This document shows positions 37,123 through 45,488 of a stretch of DNA of 64,000 nucleotides, piece after piece. Origin of the DNA: Pseudoalteromonas luteoviolacea DSM 6061. GTDB lineage: Bacteria; Pseudomonadota; Gammaproteobacteria; Enterobacterales; Alteromonadaceae. The position numbers and the translations under genes were made by a program. A model generated the notes under the pieces. The model searched no databases. It was given only the letters and a program-made list of their open reading frames with translations, and was not told where the DNA came from. Position 1 is the first letter of the stretch; each line of letters begins with the position of its first letter. The DNA is taken from NCBI RefSeq assembly GCF_001625655.1, contig NZ_AUYB01000122.1, positions 1 through 64,000 of the forward strand, written 5' to 3'.

Positions 37123-37887
37123 ATGTTCGATCTAAAAGGGAAAAAAGGCCTAGTTGTTGGAATTGCAAATCAGCATAGTATTGCATTTGCATGTACACAA
37201 TTACTGAGCAGTATGGGGGCGAGTGTAATAGCTAGTTATGCCAACGAAAAAGCGTCCAATTTTGTTACCCCTCTACAGGCTATTTTACCTGATGTCACTT
37301 TCACACAATGTGATGTTTGTTGTGACAAGCAGCTCATAAACTTAATTGAGCTCACACAGGCTAAATTTGGGCAGATTGACTTTGTCATCCACTCTGTTGC
37401 TTTTGCTCCTCTTGAAGACCTAAGAGGAGGGTTACTTAATTCAAGCCGCGAAGGGCTCAAGTTAGCAATGGATGTTTCATGTTGGTCATTTGTTCGTCTA
37501 GGAAGAATGGCCGAGCCTTTGCTTAACCCGTCATCAAGTCTTATCACCATGTCATATCTCGGCAGTGAACGAGCAGTGCAAAATTACAATCTGATGGGTC
37601 CTATAAAGGCTGCTTTAGAATCTTCGGTGCGTTATATGGCGCTTGAACTTGGTGAGCAAGGTCACAGAGTCAATGCTGTGTCCCCAGGTCCTATCAAAAC
37701 GCGCGCTGCATCAGGGCTGAAAGACTTTGATACTTTGCTGGAAAGAAGCACGAAGAAAGCTCCTTTGAAACGTGACCTGTCAACAAGGGATGTAGCAGGA
37801 GCCGTTTTGTATTTGGTTAGCGATCTCTCGTTGGCAATTACAGGAAATACGCTTTATGTGGATAATGGTTATCACGTGGTGGACTAG
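37123..37887 (+). CDS. enoyl-ACP reductase, FabI type
   Basis: Starting at ATG 37123 the protein has 254 residues, the usual FabI length. It has the FabI nucleotide motif GIANQHSIAFAC (13-24) and the catalytic pattern Tyr-145, Tyr-155 and Lys-162 (SYLGSERAVQNYNLMGPIKA), spaced as in E. coli FabI, followed by VNAVSPGPIKTRAASGLKDF. FabI reduces trans-2-enoyl-ACP with NADH in fatty-acid elongation. A MaoC-type hydratase gene follows after 3 bases. Some core residues differ from housekeeping FabI (GLVVG for a usual ILxxG; SSREGLKLAMDVSCWSF), and fabI is normally not paired this way, so it may be a second, specialised copy. Confidence 0.85.
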   Translation: MFDLKGKKGLVVGIANQHSIAFACTQLLSSMGASVIASYANEKASNFVTPLQAILPDVTFTQCDVCCDKQLINLIELTQAKFGQIDFVIHSVAFAPLEDLRGGLLNSSREGLKLAMDVSCWSFVRLGRMAEPLLNPSSSLITMSYLGSERAVQNYNLMGPIKAALESSVRYMALELGEQGHRVNAVSPGPIKTRAASGLKDFDTLLERSTKKAPLKRDLSTRDVAGAVLYLVSDLSLAITGNTLYVDNGYHVVD

Positions 37888-37890
37888 AAG

Positions 37891-38370
37891 ATGATCTTAG
37901 AAAATATCGTTTTTGAAGAAATAGAAATAGGCCTCAATGTATCAGTCGCTCGTACTGTTAAAACGAGTGATGTTATAGGCTTTGCTGCATTGACGGGGGA
38001 TTATAATCCAGTACATCTAAACGAAGAATATGCCAAAAATACTCGCTTTCATGGTGTAGTTGCCCATGGCATGTGGACTGCATCTCATATTTCTGCACTC
38101 ATAGGCACACAACTTCCGGGGCCAGGATCTATTTATTTATCTCAAGAGTTGAAGTTTGTTGCGCCAGTTATGATTGGAGATGTTATTACGACTAAAGTAA
38201 CCGTGATTGATAAAGATTTCGAGCATGGTTTTGTGACATTGGACTGCCAATGTACGAATCAAAACAAAGAAGAAGTTGTATTTGGGATTGCAACGATCCT
38301 AGCACCCAAAGAGAAACAATTTATCGAGGTAATTGAGCCTACGGTAAAAGTGTACGACAAGATAAGTTAA
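37891..38370 (+). CDS. MaoC-like (R)-specific enoyl-CoA/ACP hydratase
   Basis: The 159-residue hotdog-fold protein has the hydratase catalytic pair in GDYNPVHLNEEYA (Asp-37, His-42), as in PhaJ and MaoC, with FHGVVAHGMWTASHISALIG following. It interconverts (R)-3-hydroxyacyl and trans-2-enoyl thioesters. It starts 3 bases after the FabI-like stop, so hydration/dehydration and enoyl reduction are encoded together. This suggests a two-enzyme side path feeding or adjusting acyl chains. The C-terminal 20 residues (EVIEPTVKVYDKIS) extend slightly past the fold. Confidence 0.88.
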   Translation: MILENIVFEEIEIGLNVSVARTVKTSDVIGFAALTGDYNPVHLNEEYAKNTRFHGVVAHGMWTASHISALIGTQLPGPGSIYLSQELKFVAPVMIGDVITTKVTVIDKDFEHGFVTLDCQCTNQNKEEVVFGIATILAPKEKQFIEVIEPTVKVYDKIS

Positions 38371-38487
38371 TCATGTTGAACATAAGTATTTTGTTGCCTC
38401 AAGAACAATAAATAAGCAACTCTCTTTGTTTGTATTATATTTTTAGAATCGCTCACAAAGGGTGTTTTTCGGCATCAGAAGGTAGAC

Positions 38488-40308
38488 ATGTTAGCGGAGC
38501 TAAAAATCTCAAACCGGCTCGGAATAGGCTTTTTTGTTTTACTGTTACTATTCGGCTGTGCCGTATTAGTTTCTATACAAGCACTTAATACAGCATCCGA
38601 TGGCTTTAGGGACTATCGTTCACTTGCGAGAAATACAAATAATGCAGGCAGAGTACAAGCTAATTTACTTAGTCTTAGAATCGCAGCGCTGCACTATATC
38701 AACAATGGTAAGGCCGATGCTCTGCGTGAAGAGCTTGCGCGAATGGCTGCGCTAAAAGAGCTTTTACAAAGCGCCCATCAAGATGCCATCAGTAAAGAAC
38801 AGATCAGAACGTTTAACGATGTAGAGCTATTGGCAGATAAATACGCTTCTACATTTGAGCAGGTAGCCGCGAGAATTTCCGAACGCAATAGCATTGTGCA
38901 TGACAAATTGAATGTGATTGGGCCAAGAATGGAACAAGACCTATCCCATATTTTATTGGATGCAAGGAAAGACAACGACATGGAAGCTGCATTTTTTGCA
39001 GCCACGTCTTTGAGAAACTTGTTATTGGCAAGGTTATATGTAGTCAAGTTTTTGGATACCAACGATGCGCAAGACATTGATCGAGTTCAATCTGAGTACG
39101 CTCTTTTTAGAGAAAATTTAAGAACGCTAGGCACATTAATTCAAGAGAAAAAACGACAAAATTATTTCTTCAACTTGCAGCGGCTTGCGCCGAAATACAT
39201 CGATAGTTTTAATCGTTTGACTCAAGTTATCGAGTCTCGCAACCGTTTAAAACGCGAGTACCTAGATGTTATCGGTCAGCAAGCTGCAAAACAAATAGAA
39301 GAATTAAAGCTGAGTATAAAAGATCGACAGGATCATATGGGCCCTTTACTACAAAGGGACAATCGTAATTCGCAAACACTGGTGGCAACCGTGAGTGTGA
39401 TTAGTTTCGTTGTTGCAATATCTTTAGCGGTACTTATATCTAAATCAATTACGACTCCGATTAATGAAGCTGTATCTATTGCAAATGCATTAGCCCAAGG
39501 TAATTTGATTATTAGCAAAAAAATCAAAGGTGATAGTGAGACTTCTCGTCTATTACGGGCTTTGCAGGGAATGTCTAAACAATTTTCTACTGTGGTAAAA
39601 GAAGTAAAACAAAGCTCCGCAGCTTTGGAAAGTGTTTCTACGTTGGTCATTAAAACAGCCAAAGAAATGGCAAACTCAGCGGCAGAGCAAGAGCAGAGTG
39701 TTGCGAATACAAAAAGCGCAGCGTTACAAATCGGAGAGTCAATAAAAAGCAATAGTGAATATGCCTTGGCAACGGACAGAGTAGCAATAAATACGACCAA
39801 AGAAGCGGAAGATGGTGGCGGAAAGGTCAAGCAAACCATAGAAGCAATGCGGACAATCGCTGAACAAATTAAGATAATTGATGACATTGCTTATCAGACA
39901 AACCTACTTGCTTTAAATGCAACGATAGAAGCATCAAGAGCTGGAACACATGGCAAAGGATTTGCTGTTGTGGCAAGTGAGGTCCGTAAATTGGCTGAGC
40001 GCTGTCAGCAAGCGTCAGAAAGAATTGGTGAAACCGCTGCTGAAAGTGTAAATCTTGCTGAGGTAGCAGGTAAACAGCTAGAGACAATTATACCCGCTGC
40101 TAATAAAACATCGGAACTAGTTCAAAATATGATGAATATTTCAGGACAACAACAGGCAGGATTAGAGCAGATCAATCAAACAGTCAAAGCGGTAGAAACG
40201 GCAACATATAGAAATACCCAAGCAAGCAATAGCTTAACACGTTCAGTGGAGGACATTGTAAATGTGTCTGAAAACCTGCAAAACAGTGCTGCATTTTTCA
40301 AGTTGTAG
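38488..40308 (+). CDS. methyl-accepting chemotaxis protein with a helical (HBM-like) sensor
   Basis: The 606-residue receptor has TM1 (about 11-31), a 260-residue all-helical periplasmic region of HBM type (residues 35-290), TM2 (about 297-319), HAMP (about 320-370) and a signalling domain whose hairpin tip is IDDIAYQTNLLALNATIEAS (about 462-481). It controls the CheA/CheW array in response to a small ligand; HBM receptors bind organic acids or polyamines. No NWETF-like tail is present, so it relies on other receptors for CheR docking. It is monocistronic. Confidence 0.92.
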   Translation: MLAELKISNRLGIGFFVLLLLFGCAVLVSIQALNTASDGFRDYRSLARNTNNAGRVQANLLSLRIAALHYINNGKADALREELARMAALKELLQSAHQDAISKEQIRTFNDVELLADKYASTFEQVAARISERNSIVHDKLNVIGPRMEQDLSHILLDARKDNDMEAAFFAATSLRNLLLARLYVVKFLDTNDAQDIDRVQSEYALFRENLRTLGTLIQEKKRQNYFFNLQRLAPKYIDSFNRLTQVIESRNRLKREYLDVIGQQAAKQIEELKLSIKDRQDHMGPLLQRDNRNSQTLVATVSVISFVVAISLAVLISKSITTPINEAVSIANALAQGNLIISKKIKGDSETSRLLRALQGMSKQFSTVVKEVKQSSAALESVSTLVIKTAKEMANSAAEQEQSVANTKSAALQIGESIKSNSEYALATDRVAINTTKEAEDGGGKVKQTIEAMRTIAEQIKIIDDIAYQTNLLALNATIEASRAGTHGKGFAVVASEVRKLAERCQQASERIGETAAESVNLAEVAGKQLETIIPAANKTSELVQNMMNISGQQQAGLEQINQTVKAVETATYRNTQASNSLTRSVEDIVNVSENLQNSAAFFKL

Positions 40309-40416
40309 GCTGCGAATAAGGTGATGTAAACGACTATGAGTTTGGCTGTTGGGCAATAGATTTGGAGTTTAGCTAGGAAGCCGTGTATATACGGTTACCT
40401 AGCTATAAATAATACT

Positions 40417-41838
40417 CTACTTACTTGGTGATAGCGCTATGATTTTACTCTCATTTGCTTGCCTGTCATTCATAGTAATATAAAGTTTGCCATTTGGTGC
40501 TACGACAACATCTCTGATCCTACCTAACCCCTTCAGGATTATTTCATCTTCAACAACTTTATCGTTTTTGATCCGTAAACGATGTAGTTGTTTTTTAGCT
40601 AAGCTGCCTACAAACAAGTCTCCCTGCCATTGTTGAAACAATTTATGGGTGTAGAAGTTCATACCTGCAACGGCAATAGAAGGAGTCCATTGGTGCACGG
40701 GTTGCTGCATCCCCGGCAAACTAGTATGGGGCGTGATAGGTGTACCATCGTAATTCATACCATAGGTTATCTTTGGCCATCCGTAATTAAGCCCTTTGGT
40801 GATTAAGTTAAGCTCGTCACCACCTCTAGGGCCGTGCTCCGTTGACCAAATTTGATGTGTTATGGGGTGCTTAACTAAGCCCTGTGGATTTCTGTTACCA
40901 TAAGTCCAAATTGTTTTTAGCGCTTTAGAGTGGTTGAAAAAGGGGTTATCTTTGGGTATTTGCCCATTTTTATATATTCGATGTACTTTACCATTTTGTG
41001 TCGCTAGGTCTTGTGCATCATCTTGATGACCTTCATCTCCATTGCTAAAAAATAAGTATTCCCCTGAAATGGCAAAGCGCGAGCCAAAATGCCACCCTCT
41101 GTTTCTGTGTGTTTGCTTAGGGGCTTCAAACAAGGTCTGCTGTTCGACCCATTGGTTGTTTTTAATTTTGCCACGGACAATCGCTGTAATACCAATGTCT
41201 TGCCCTGCCTTATTTTGACCTGTTTTCTTACTATATGAGAGATATACCCAGCCGTTCTGTGCGTAGTCTGGATCCGGCATGACATCTAGCATGCCACCTT
41301 GACCTCGATGCCAAACTTCAGGTGTATTTTTAATTTGGGTTGATTGACCATTTTTATCAAGGAGCCAGAGCTGTCCCTCTCTTAAGGTATATAAGAGGCT
41401 ACCATCAGGTAAAAAGTCCATGGCCCAGATAATTCCAGATGTCGATGTAACCTCTTGTGTATTGACGCTGTGATACTTAGTGCTAAAACGTTTATTGATA
41501 GTTGGGGTTTTGATAGCTTGGACATCAGCGCGATAGCCTGCCTCTCGGATGTAGACAACCAAGGTACGAATAGTTTCTTCTGACAATGAAGCACCAAAAG
41601 CGGGCATACCCTTTTCTTTAACACCAAACTTAATAGCTTCTGAGAGAGATTTGTCGGAACCATCTTTAAGCCAAGTGGTGTCAAGTAACGATCCTGCCAT
41701 TCCCCCTTGTAGTTGCTCTCCATGACATGAGGCACAGTTGGCTTTAAATATATCTTCCACTTTTACCGCAGCTGACGCGGTCAAAGAAGAGGTGCAAAGA
41801 ATGCTGAGTGCAGTTACTAAATAGTTGGTTTTTCTCAT
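40417..41838 (-). CDS. cytochrome c-fused PQQ-dependent sugar dehydrogenase
   Basis: I start at ATG 41838, giving a Sec signal (to ASA, about residue 23) and 473 residues; the longer frame to 41883 would bury the signal. Residues 26-105 are a c-type cytochrome (CASCHG at 35-40, with GMPAFG for the axial Met). The rest is the aldose sugar dehydrogenase propeller: HRGQGGMLDVMPDPDY, GSRFAISGEYLFFSNGDEG, RNPQGLVKHP, EHGPRGGDELN and GLNYGWP. It oxidises sugars or alcohols in the periplasm and passes electrons through its own haem. Fusion with an N-terminal cytochrome is less common than separate domains. Confidence 0.88.
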   Translation of the reverse strand: MRKTNYLVTALSILCTSSLTASAAVKVEDIFKANCASCHGEQLQGGMAGSLLDTTWLKDGSDKSLSEAIKFGVKEKGMPAFGASLSEETIRTLVVYIREAGYRADVQAIKTPTINKRFSTKYHSVNTQEVTSTSGIIWAMDFLPDGSLLYTLREGQLWLLDKNGQSTQIKNTPEVWHRGQGGMLDVMPDPDYAQNGWVYLSYSKKTGQNKAGQDIGITAIVRGKIKNNQWVEQQTLFEAPKQTHRNRGWHFGSRFAISGEYLFFSNGDEGHQDDAQDLATQNGKVHRIYKNGQIPKDNPFFNHSKALKTIWTYGNRNPQGLVKHPITHQIWSTEHGPRGGDELNLITKGLNYGWPKITYGMNYDGTPITPHTSLPGMQQPVHQWTPSIAVAGMNFYTHKLFQQWQGDLFVGSLAKKQLHRLRIKNDKVVEDEIILKGLGRIRDVVVAPNGKLYITMNDRQANESKIIALSPSK

Positions 41839-42047
41839 TGTTATATGCCCGCATTTTGTTAAGTACTCAGCAAGTATAATCACTGCTGGTGAATAAAAAA
41901 CACTTTAATCGATAGAATGAAAATATACCGTGCTGCGCATACTAATAGCAGCTTTATTGAACTACTTTACTGGGAAGCTGAAATAAACTTGATATCGTTG
42001 ATTTATCTAAAAAAATAGGGCCGTTTTGATAGACGTAATAATTACAC

Positions 42048-42142
42048 ATGAAACTGCAACTAAAGAAAAAACTCAAACGATTAAACATAATAGCGCAGAT
42101 ATTGTAAAAGAGAAAACACCACAAGTTGTGTACAGATTTTAA
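42048..42142 (+). pseudogene. frameshifted relic of a double-glycine leader precursor
   Basis: ATG 42048 starts MKLQLKKKLKRLN in one frame and then meets a stop at 42105. In a shifted frame from 42089 the sequence continues NSADIVKEKTPQVVYRF to a stop at 42140. Joined, the two give a Lys-rich leader followed by TPQV, the same plan as MQLKLNKKKIKSLS...TPRVAGG (27498) and MQLSFNKKNIKKLS...TKEIAGG (52685). The Gly-Gly is replaced by Tyr-Arg and the core is missing. The joined reading needs one added base or two lost bases around 42084-42091. No good ribosome site is visible. I infer an inactivated third family member. Confidence 0.5.
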
Positions 42143-42225
42143 CTGTGATTTTGCAGGCAGAGCAACCCTACAACGTTAACTTGCAGAGTTTGTACATACC
42201 GCTGATTACAAGGTAGATTAATTTG

Positions 42226-42248
42226 AGGGCGCGTTTGTACTGCGCCCT
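42226..42248. terminator. hairpin after the leader relic and 3' of the hypothetical gene
   Basis: AGGGCGC (42226-42232) pairs with GCGCCCT (42242-42248) over a 9-base loop. No T-run. It could end transcription of the leftward gene at 42315 or mark the end of the relic unit. Confidence 0.45.
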
Positions 42249-42314
42249 TCATACGCCCTTCATAGGTGGTGACACTCAATTCATTCCACTAAATTTGGGG
42301 TCACCCTAATGCTA

Positions 42315-42866
42315 TCAGCTGTGTGCCAATATATTTGGCTGTGCCGTACAAAACAGCTTACCAGATTCTAAATGCTTACCTCTTACAAAAAACTCAAATA
42401 GTGGAGAGCTAGAAGAAAAGTCAGTGATCGGATGATGAGCAGGCACCTGAATATTGATAATGGCAAGAGATTTATTAGAGAGATCTACACTTGCGGTTAC
42501 ATGTTTCTCTTCTGGTGGTAATTCAAGAGATGGAGAGTGCGTGTGGACGAGTGTTGTAGCATCAGGGTTAAAGATGATTTCAGCAAACTCCCAATGAGGG
42601 TCTTGCATAAATAGCTTTAAACAAAGGTTTGCTGGCTGCGATATATCCCTTCTATCTACAAATGAGATATTTGGAGCAATTTGAAGACTATGAAGAAAAG
42701 CACTTTCATGACTGCAGGGGTCCAAGGCTAGTTGCCATAGGAAATCTTCTTTCGGGAGAAGCTGTTTTAATTTTTCAGTGTCATTTTCATTTATTCTAAG
42801 CAATTGTGACTTACTAATTTTTGTGAGAGGGTGGATACAGCGGGAGATTTCTTGGTTTGCTGACAT
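42315..42866 (-). CDS. hypothetical cytoplasmic protein
   Basis: I use ATG 42866 (AAGGA about 10 bases upstream); an ATG at 42905 has no site. The 183-residue product (MSANQEISRCIHPLTKISK...) has no signal or membrane segment and has a mixed alpha/beta look: an N-terminal helical half with LLPKEDFLWQLALDPCSHES, then a beta half with DPHWEFAEIIFNPDAT, VHTHSPSLELPPEEKHV and SPLFEFFVRGKHLE. I do not recognise a family. The His-rich turn (LVHTHSP) hints at a metal or cupin-like site, but this is only suggestive. Confidence 0.5.
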   Translation of the reverse strand: MSANQEISRCIHPLTKISKSQLLRINENDTEKLKQLLPKEDFLWQLALDPCSHESAFLHSLQIAPNISFVDRRDISQPANLCLKLFMQDPHWEFAEIIFNPDATTLVHTHSPSLELPPEEKHVTASVDLSNKSLAIINIQVPAHHPITDFSSSSPLFEFFVRGKHLESGKLFCTAQPNILAHS

Positions 42867-43001
42867 GTAACTTCTATCCTTATGATTTTTATTGGATAAT
42901 ATCATTTTAAGGTTGCTCGAATAGGTCGGTTTGTGTCCGGTTTTAGCTTATAATGTAAAGCAATTCATTAATATTAGATGGCATCAAATTTAAATAGACT
43001 A

Positions 43002-43031
43002 TTGACATATAATAAACTTTGTACCTAATAT
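43002..43031 (+). promoter_or_regulatory. promoter of small RNA candidate B
   Basis: TTGACA (43002-43007) and TAATAT (43026-43031) with an 18-base spacer. Confidence 0.55.
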
Positions 43032-43037
43032 GGGTTT

Positions 43038-43212
43038 GTGTTTGTTACTTGTATTGAATAAGTAGTAGAGCACGAATCAAGAAACTAAGTATCTGACTGT
43101 CGATAAAGCTATATTCGGGGAGTGCATTGACGGCTAAAAAAATATAATAACAATGGTAGCCTGTTCAGTGCTTAGTTAATGTTGTAGCCCTTATTCAGGG
43201 CTACTTTCTTTT
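43038..43212 (+). ncRNA. small RNA candidate B, about 175 nt
   Basis: This interval runs from the start predicted by the promoter above to the terminator GTAGCCC-TTATTCA-GGGCTAC followed by TTTCTTTTA. The longest ATG-started frame inside is 8 codons (43154-43180). No gene upstream on the plus strand needs that terminator, since the gene to the left is on the other strand. The pattern is that of a stand-alone regulatory RNA. I see no match to a named sRNA. Confidence 0.45.
43184..43212 (+). terminator. intrinsic terminator of candidate B
   Basis: GTAGCCC (43184-43190), loop TTATTCA, GGGCTAC (43198-43204), then TTTCTTTTA. Confidence 0.75.
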
Positions 43213-43331
43213 ATCACTTTTACCCAAGTTTCGCAAAGAATTAACGAGTTTATACTCAGAAATATATAAAGTGACATATCGAACTGCTTGAATGTGGCCA
43301 AGACCACTTTTAAATTAAATGAAGGTATATC

Positions 43332-43778
43332 ATGGATACACTGAATTTAAGACCTGTTTTAGAAACGCATTCGAACAAGCTTGAAACCGCCTATGAACTT
43401 ATTGAAGATTTTCCCTATGAACATGAAGGTAAGATACACTGGGTGCCAAAGTATTTTCAATATGATGGAGCAAGTATTCCGTCTCTTGCTTATTATTTAG
43501 TTGGCACCCCTTTCAGCCCTCGGTATATGAAAGCTGCGCTTGTTCATGATTGGCTGTATCACACTCACGAAATTCAACGTGAGTCTGCTGATACACTCTT
43601 TTATCGTATGCTATGTGATGCTGGAGTAGGGAGTACAAAAGCTTCTTTGATGAAGGTAGCCGTTGAAAAATTTGGTCGTTGGTATTGGCACAATGATGCA
43701 GATGATGAAGCGTATAAAGCTGAATTGACTGATAAGATTATCAATGATGGCAGGGAGCCAAGCGTTTACGGTCTTTAA
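43332..43778 (+). CDS. DUF1353 family protein
   Basis: The 148-residue protein has the DUF1353 core: FPYEHEGKIHWVPKYFQYDGASIPSLA split by short turns, then KAALVHDWLYHTHEIQRESADTLFYRMLCDAG. The invariant YDGASIP and HDWLY motifs are intact. DUF1353 proteins occur in phages and bacterial chromosomes and have no firm function; the conserved His/Asp set suggests a metal-dependent hydrolase. It is monocistronic, followed by a long hairpin. I see no other phage gene around it. Confidence 0.82.
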   Translation: MDTLNLRPVLETHSNKLETAYELIEDFPYEHEGKIHWVPKYFQYDGASIPSLAYYLVGTPFSPRYMKAALVHDWLYHTHEIQRESADTLFYRMLCDAGVGSTKASLMKVAVEKFGRWYWHNDADDEAYKAELTDKIINDGREPSVYGL

Positions 43779-43785
43779 ATGTTTA

Positions 43786-43818
43786 GACTATGCTGGGCAG
43801 TAATGGCCCAGCTTAGTC
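43786..43818. terminator. bidirectional hairpin between convergent genes
   Basis: A 13-bp stem with one mismatch: GACTATGCTGGGC (43786-43798) against GCCCAGCTTAGTC (43806-43818), 7-base loop. It separates DUF1353 from the leftward DsbB-like gene. Confidence 0.65.
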
Positions 43819-43830
43819 AAGGTTGAGCGT

Positions 43831-44229
43831 TTATTCTGGTTTAGTTTGTTGGAGTATTAGAAAAATTAGTCCAATGATCCCCGTTAGCGCTAAACCTGAT
43901 AACAAAAAAGGATCCATCGCTATTTTTTCATGGAAACTAAATGTACCTGCTGATATCTTCTTCCAGCCCATAAAGTGTTGGTTGGCGGCAACAACAGCGC
44001 CAAAAAAACCTACAACGAGTGCGATGTACTTGGTTATCCAATGCGAAGCAATGGGCAAAATCAATAAAATTCCCAATATGCCTATAACTGTGCGTTGTGT
44101 TCTACAATATGGGCAGACGTAAACAACGCCCGCTAGCTCTACAGCCCAAGCTGTAATGCTTATAATAATAGCCAGAGACGCGATGATTCGGCTGTGCTTA
44201 ATATATGTTTCTAATTTGAGTAGTACCAT
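43831..44229 (-). CDS. DsbB-like four-helix membrane protein lacking the second cysteine pair
   Basis: ATG 44229 gives 132 residues with four membrane helices. The motif CPYCRTQR (39-46) has the same C-x2-C-x3-R spacing as Cys41, Cys44 and Arg48 of DsbB, at the start of helix 2, and AANQHFMGWKK resembles the DsbB segment around the conserved His and Gln. In DsbB these sites exchange electrons with ubiquinone. The long periplasmic loop with the second Cys pair (104 and 130 in E. coli), which passes oxidation to DsbA, is absent, as no other cysteine exists in the protein. It may be a shortened relative using another partner. The longer frame to 44295 is unlikely. Confidence 0.65.
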   Translation of the reverse strand: MVLLKLETYIKHSRIIASLAIIISITAWAVELAGVVYVCPYCRTQRTVIGILGILLILPIASHWITKYIALVVGFFGAVVAANQHFMGWKKISAGTFSFHEKIAMDPFLLSGLALTGIIGLIFLILQQTKPE

Positions 44230-44600
44230 TGTTGACCTATTACTTGGTATTAGCTTGTACCCAATAAAGGGGTTGCCTTCGTTATAATGTAACACTTAGT
44301 ATGAGGTGTAGGCAATTTTTTATTCCTAATTATTTTAAGTTATAACTTTTTTATATGTAGGTGAATACGTAAAAAGTATATAAAAGCAAAACTTTTCAAA
44401 CGGTTACTATTAAGCTGAAGTAATGGTAGGAGTTGTTGAGCTTGTCAGTTGTTGCAATCGCTAGGCTCCCAGCGATCAAAGATTTAAGTTTAATGAGTAG
44501 GCGATTGCCCCACTGCAAAGTCATAACTAGTTTGCGTAGGCTTTAGTGAGTAAGGGTTATAACAAGGTCAAGTTGTAAGCTCAACCTTGTTTAAGATTGA
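44230..44600. other. intergenic region
   Basis: 371 bases with no ORF that I can support. AACAAGGT (44561-44568) and ACCTTGTT (44584-44591) form a hairpin beside the end of the next leftward gene, a likely terminator with a poor T-run. Confidence 0.45.
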
Positions 44601-44915
44601 TTAGTTATTGTTTATGTAGCAAACAAACAACTCATGTTCTGGGTTATCTTGTGTATCTTCTATTAGATATTTAGCTGCAATACTATTTTGGCAGGTGCAC
44701 ATATCGTAGTGGCTATACATGTATGGGCGACCTGTTTCATCTTTATCTGTTTTGGTTACGCTACATGTTGGCTCTCTCCACCTCGGATCCCACCCACTCT
44801 CACCGAAAGCAACAATTTTAATTTTGTTTGATAGAATTTTGGCTGTTAGATCATCTGATTGTGCAGAGACATTGAATGCGCAAAATGCAGCTAAACCAAG
44901 TATTAATTTTTTCAC
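44601..44915 (-). CDS. small secreted Cys-rich protein
   Basis: The 104-residue precursor has a Sec signal (MKKLILGLAAFCAFNVSA) and a mature part with four cysteines (EPTCSV, DMCTCQN, LFVCYI), able to form two disulfides. The N-terminal mature part KIKIVAFGESGWDPRWREPT is followed by a Lys/Asp-rich turn and YMYSHYDMCTCQ. I do not recognise a family. It is one of three small exported proteins in this window and stands alone. A role outside the membrane is likely from the signal; nothing more is visible. Confidence 0.7.
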   Translation of the reverse strand: MKKLILGLAAFCAFNVSAQSDDLTAKILSNKIKIVAFGESGWDPRWREPTCSVTKTDKDETGRPYMYSHYDMCTCQNSIAAKYLIEDTQDNPEHELFVCYINNN

Positions 44916-45488
44916 TGTTCATCCTTAATTAAATAGTGTTTTATATATTCAATAGAGTCTAAGCTCTACATTTTGGGTATTTTATTTATAAATTTTTTTA
45001 TTGCAAGTTTTTATATTCTTTTAAATTTTTCTTTGGATGAAATGTTATGGTGTTTTACCGTTAAAGAAACGCGCATGAATTTTTCTTTAATTTTTTATAG
45101 GGTGTTAATGTTGCGAATAATTAAATTAACCGTGCGGATTTAAGGTGGTAAATTGAGTTGTTTTATAATCTTGGTTTTATATTGGATATTTGGGAATATC
45201 TTAATGCGCTAGTTTTTTATCAATCACTCAGAGGTTTTTTCTTAGGTAATGGCCATACTGGGCTTTTACTAATTGCGTAAAAATTAGTTATATAAAGTAA
45301 AATTGGAGCGGAAAATATTCTTGTTAAATCAATGGTTAAGAGCTTTTTTGACTTTGGTAGGTATTTATAAATTTTTGATGCCCAAACCATGTCAGGCGCG
45401 TAACGCAAAAAGCTATTTGTCGCTGATGCATAATTACTTTTAATCGTCAAAAGTGTGGGCTAACAAGCGTTTTAGCCCACGACTTGCA
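44916..45488. other. AT-rich intergenic region
   Basis: 573 bases. A 76-codon frame at 45220-45450 (minus) starts at TTG immediately after a terminator and has no ribosome site, so I do not call it. The hairpin GTGGGCTAA (45455-45463) with TTAGCCCAC (45472-45480) and a short T-run on the minus strand ends the SDR relic. Confidence 0.45.
45455..45480 (-). terminator. terminator of the SDR pseudogene
   Basis: Nine-base perfect stem with an 8-base loop, followed leftwards by ACTTTTG. Confidence 0.7.

Larger units (their letters stand above)
41839..42314. other. intergenic region holding a decayed precursor-peptide gene
   Basis: 476 bases with no intact gene. It contains the relic at 42048-42142 and the hairpin at 42226-42248. 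Confidence 0.5.
42867..43331. other. 465-base intergenic region
   Basis: No protein-coding gene. It contains a rightward promoter (43002-43031) and an intrinsic terminator (43184-43212) that frame small RNA candidate B, and the upstream region of the DUF1353 gene. Confidence 0.5.

Noticed and set aside
39333..39887. 184-codon minus-strand frame
   Set aside because: It lies fully inside the chemoreceptor gene and reads as its complement.
43332..43778. Prophage suggested by DUF1353
   Set aside because: Only this one gene has a phage-linked family; no other phage gene or attachment site is nearby.
45220..45450. 76-codon frame on the minus strand
   Set aside because: It begins at TTG just after a terminator, with no ribosome site, and resembles no protein.
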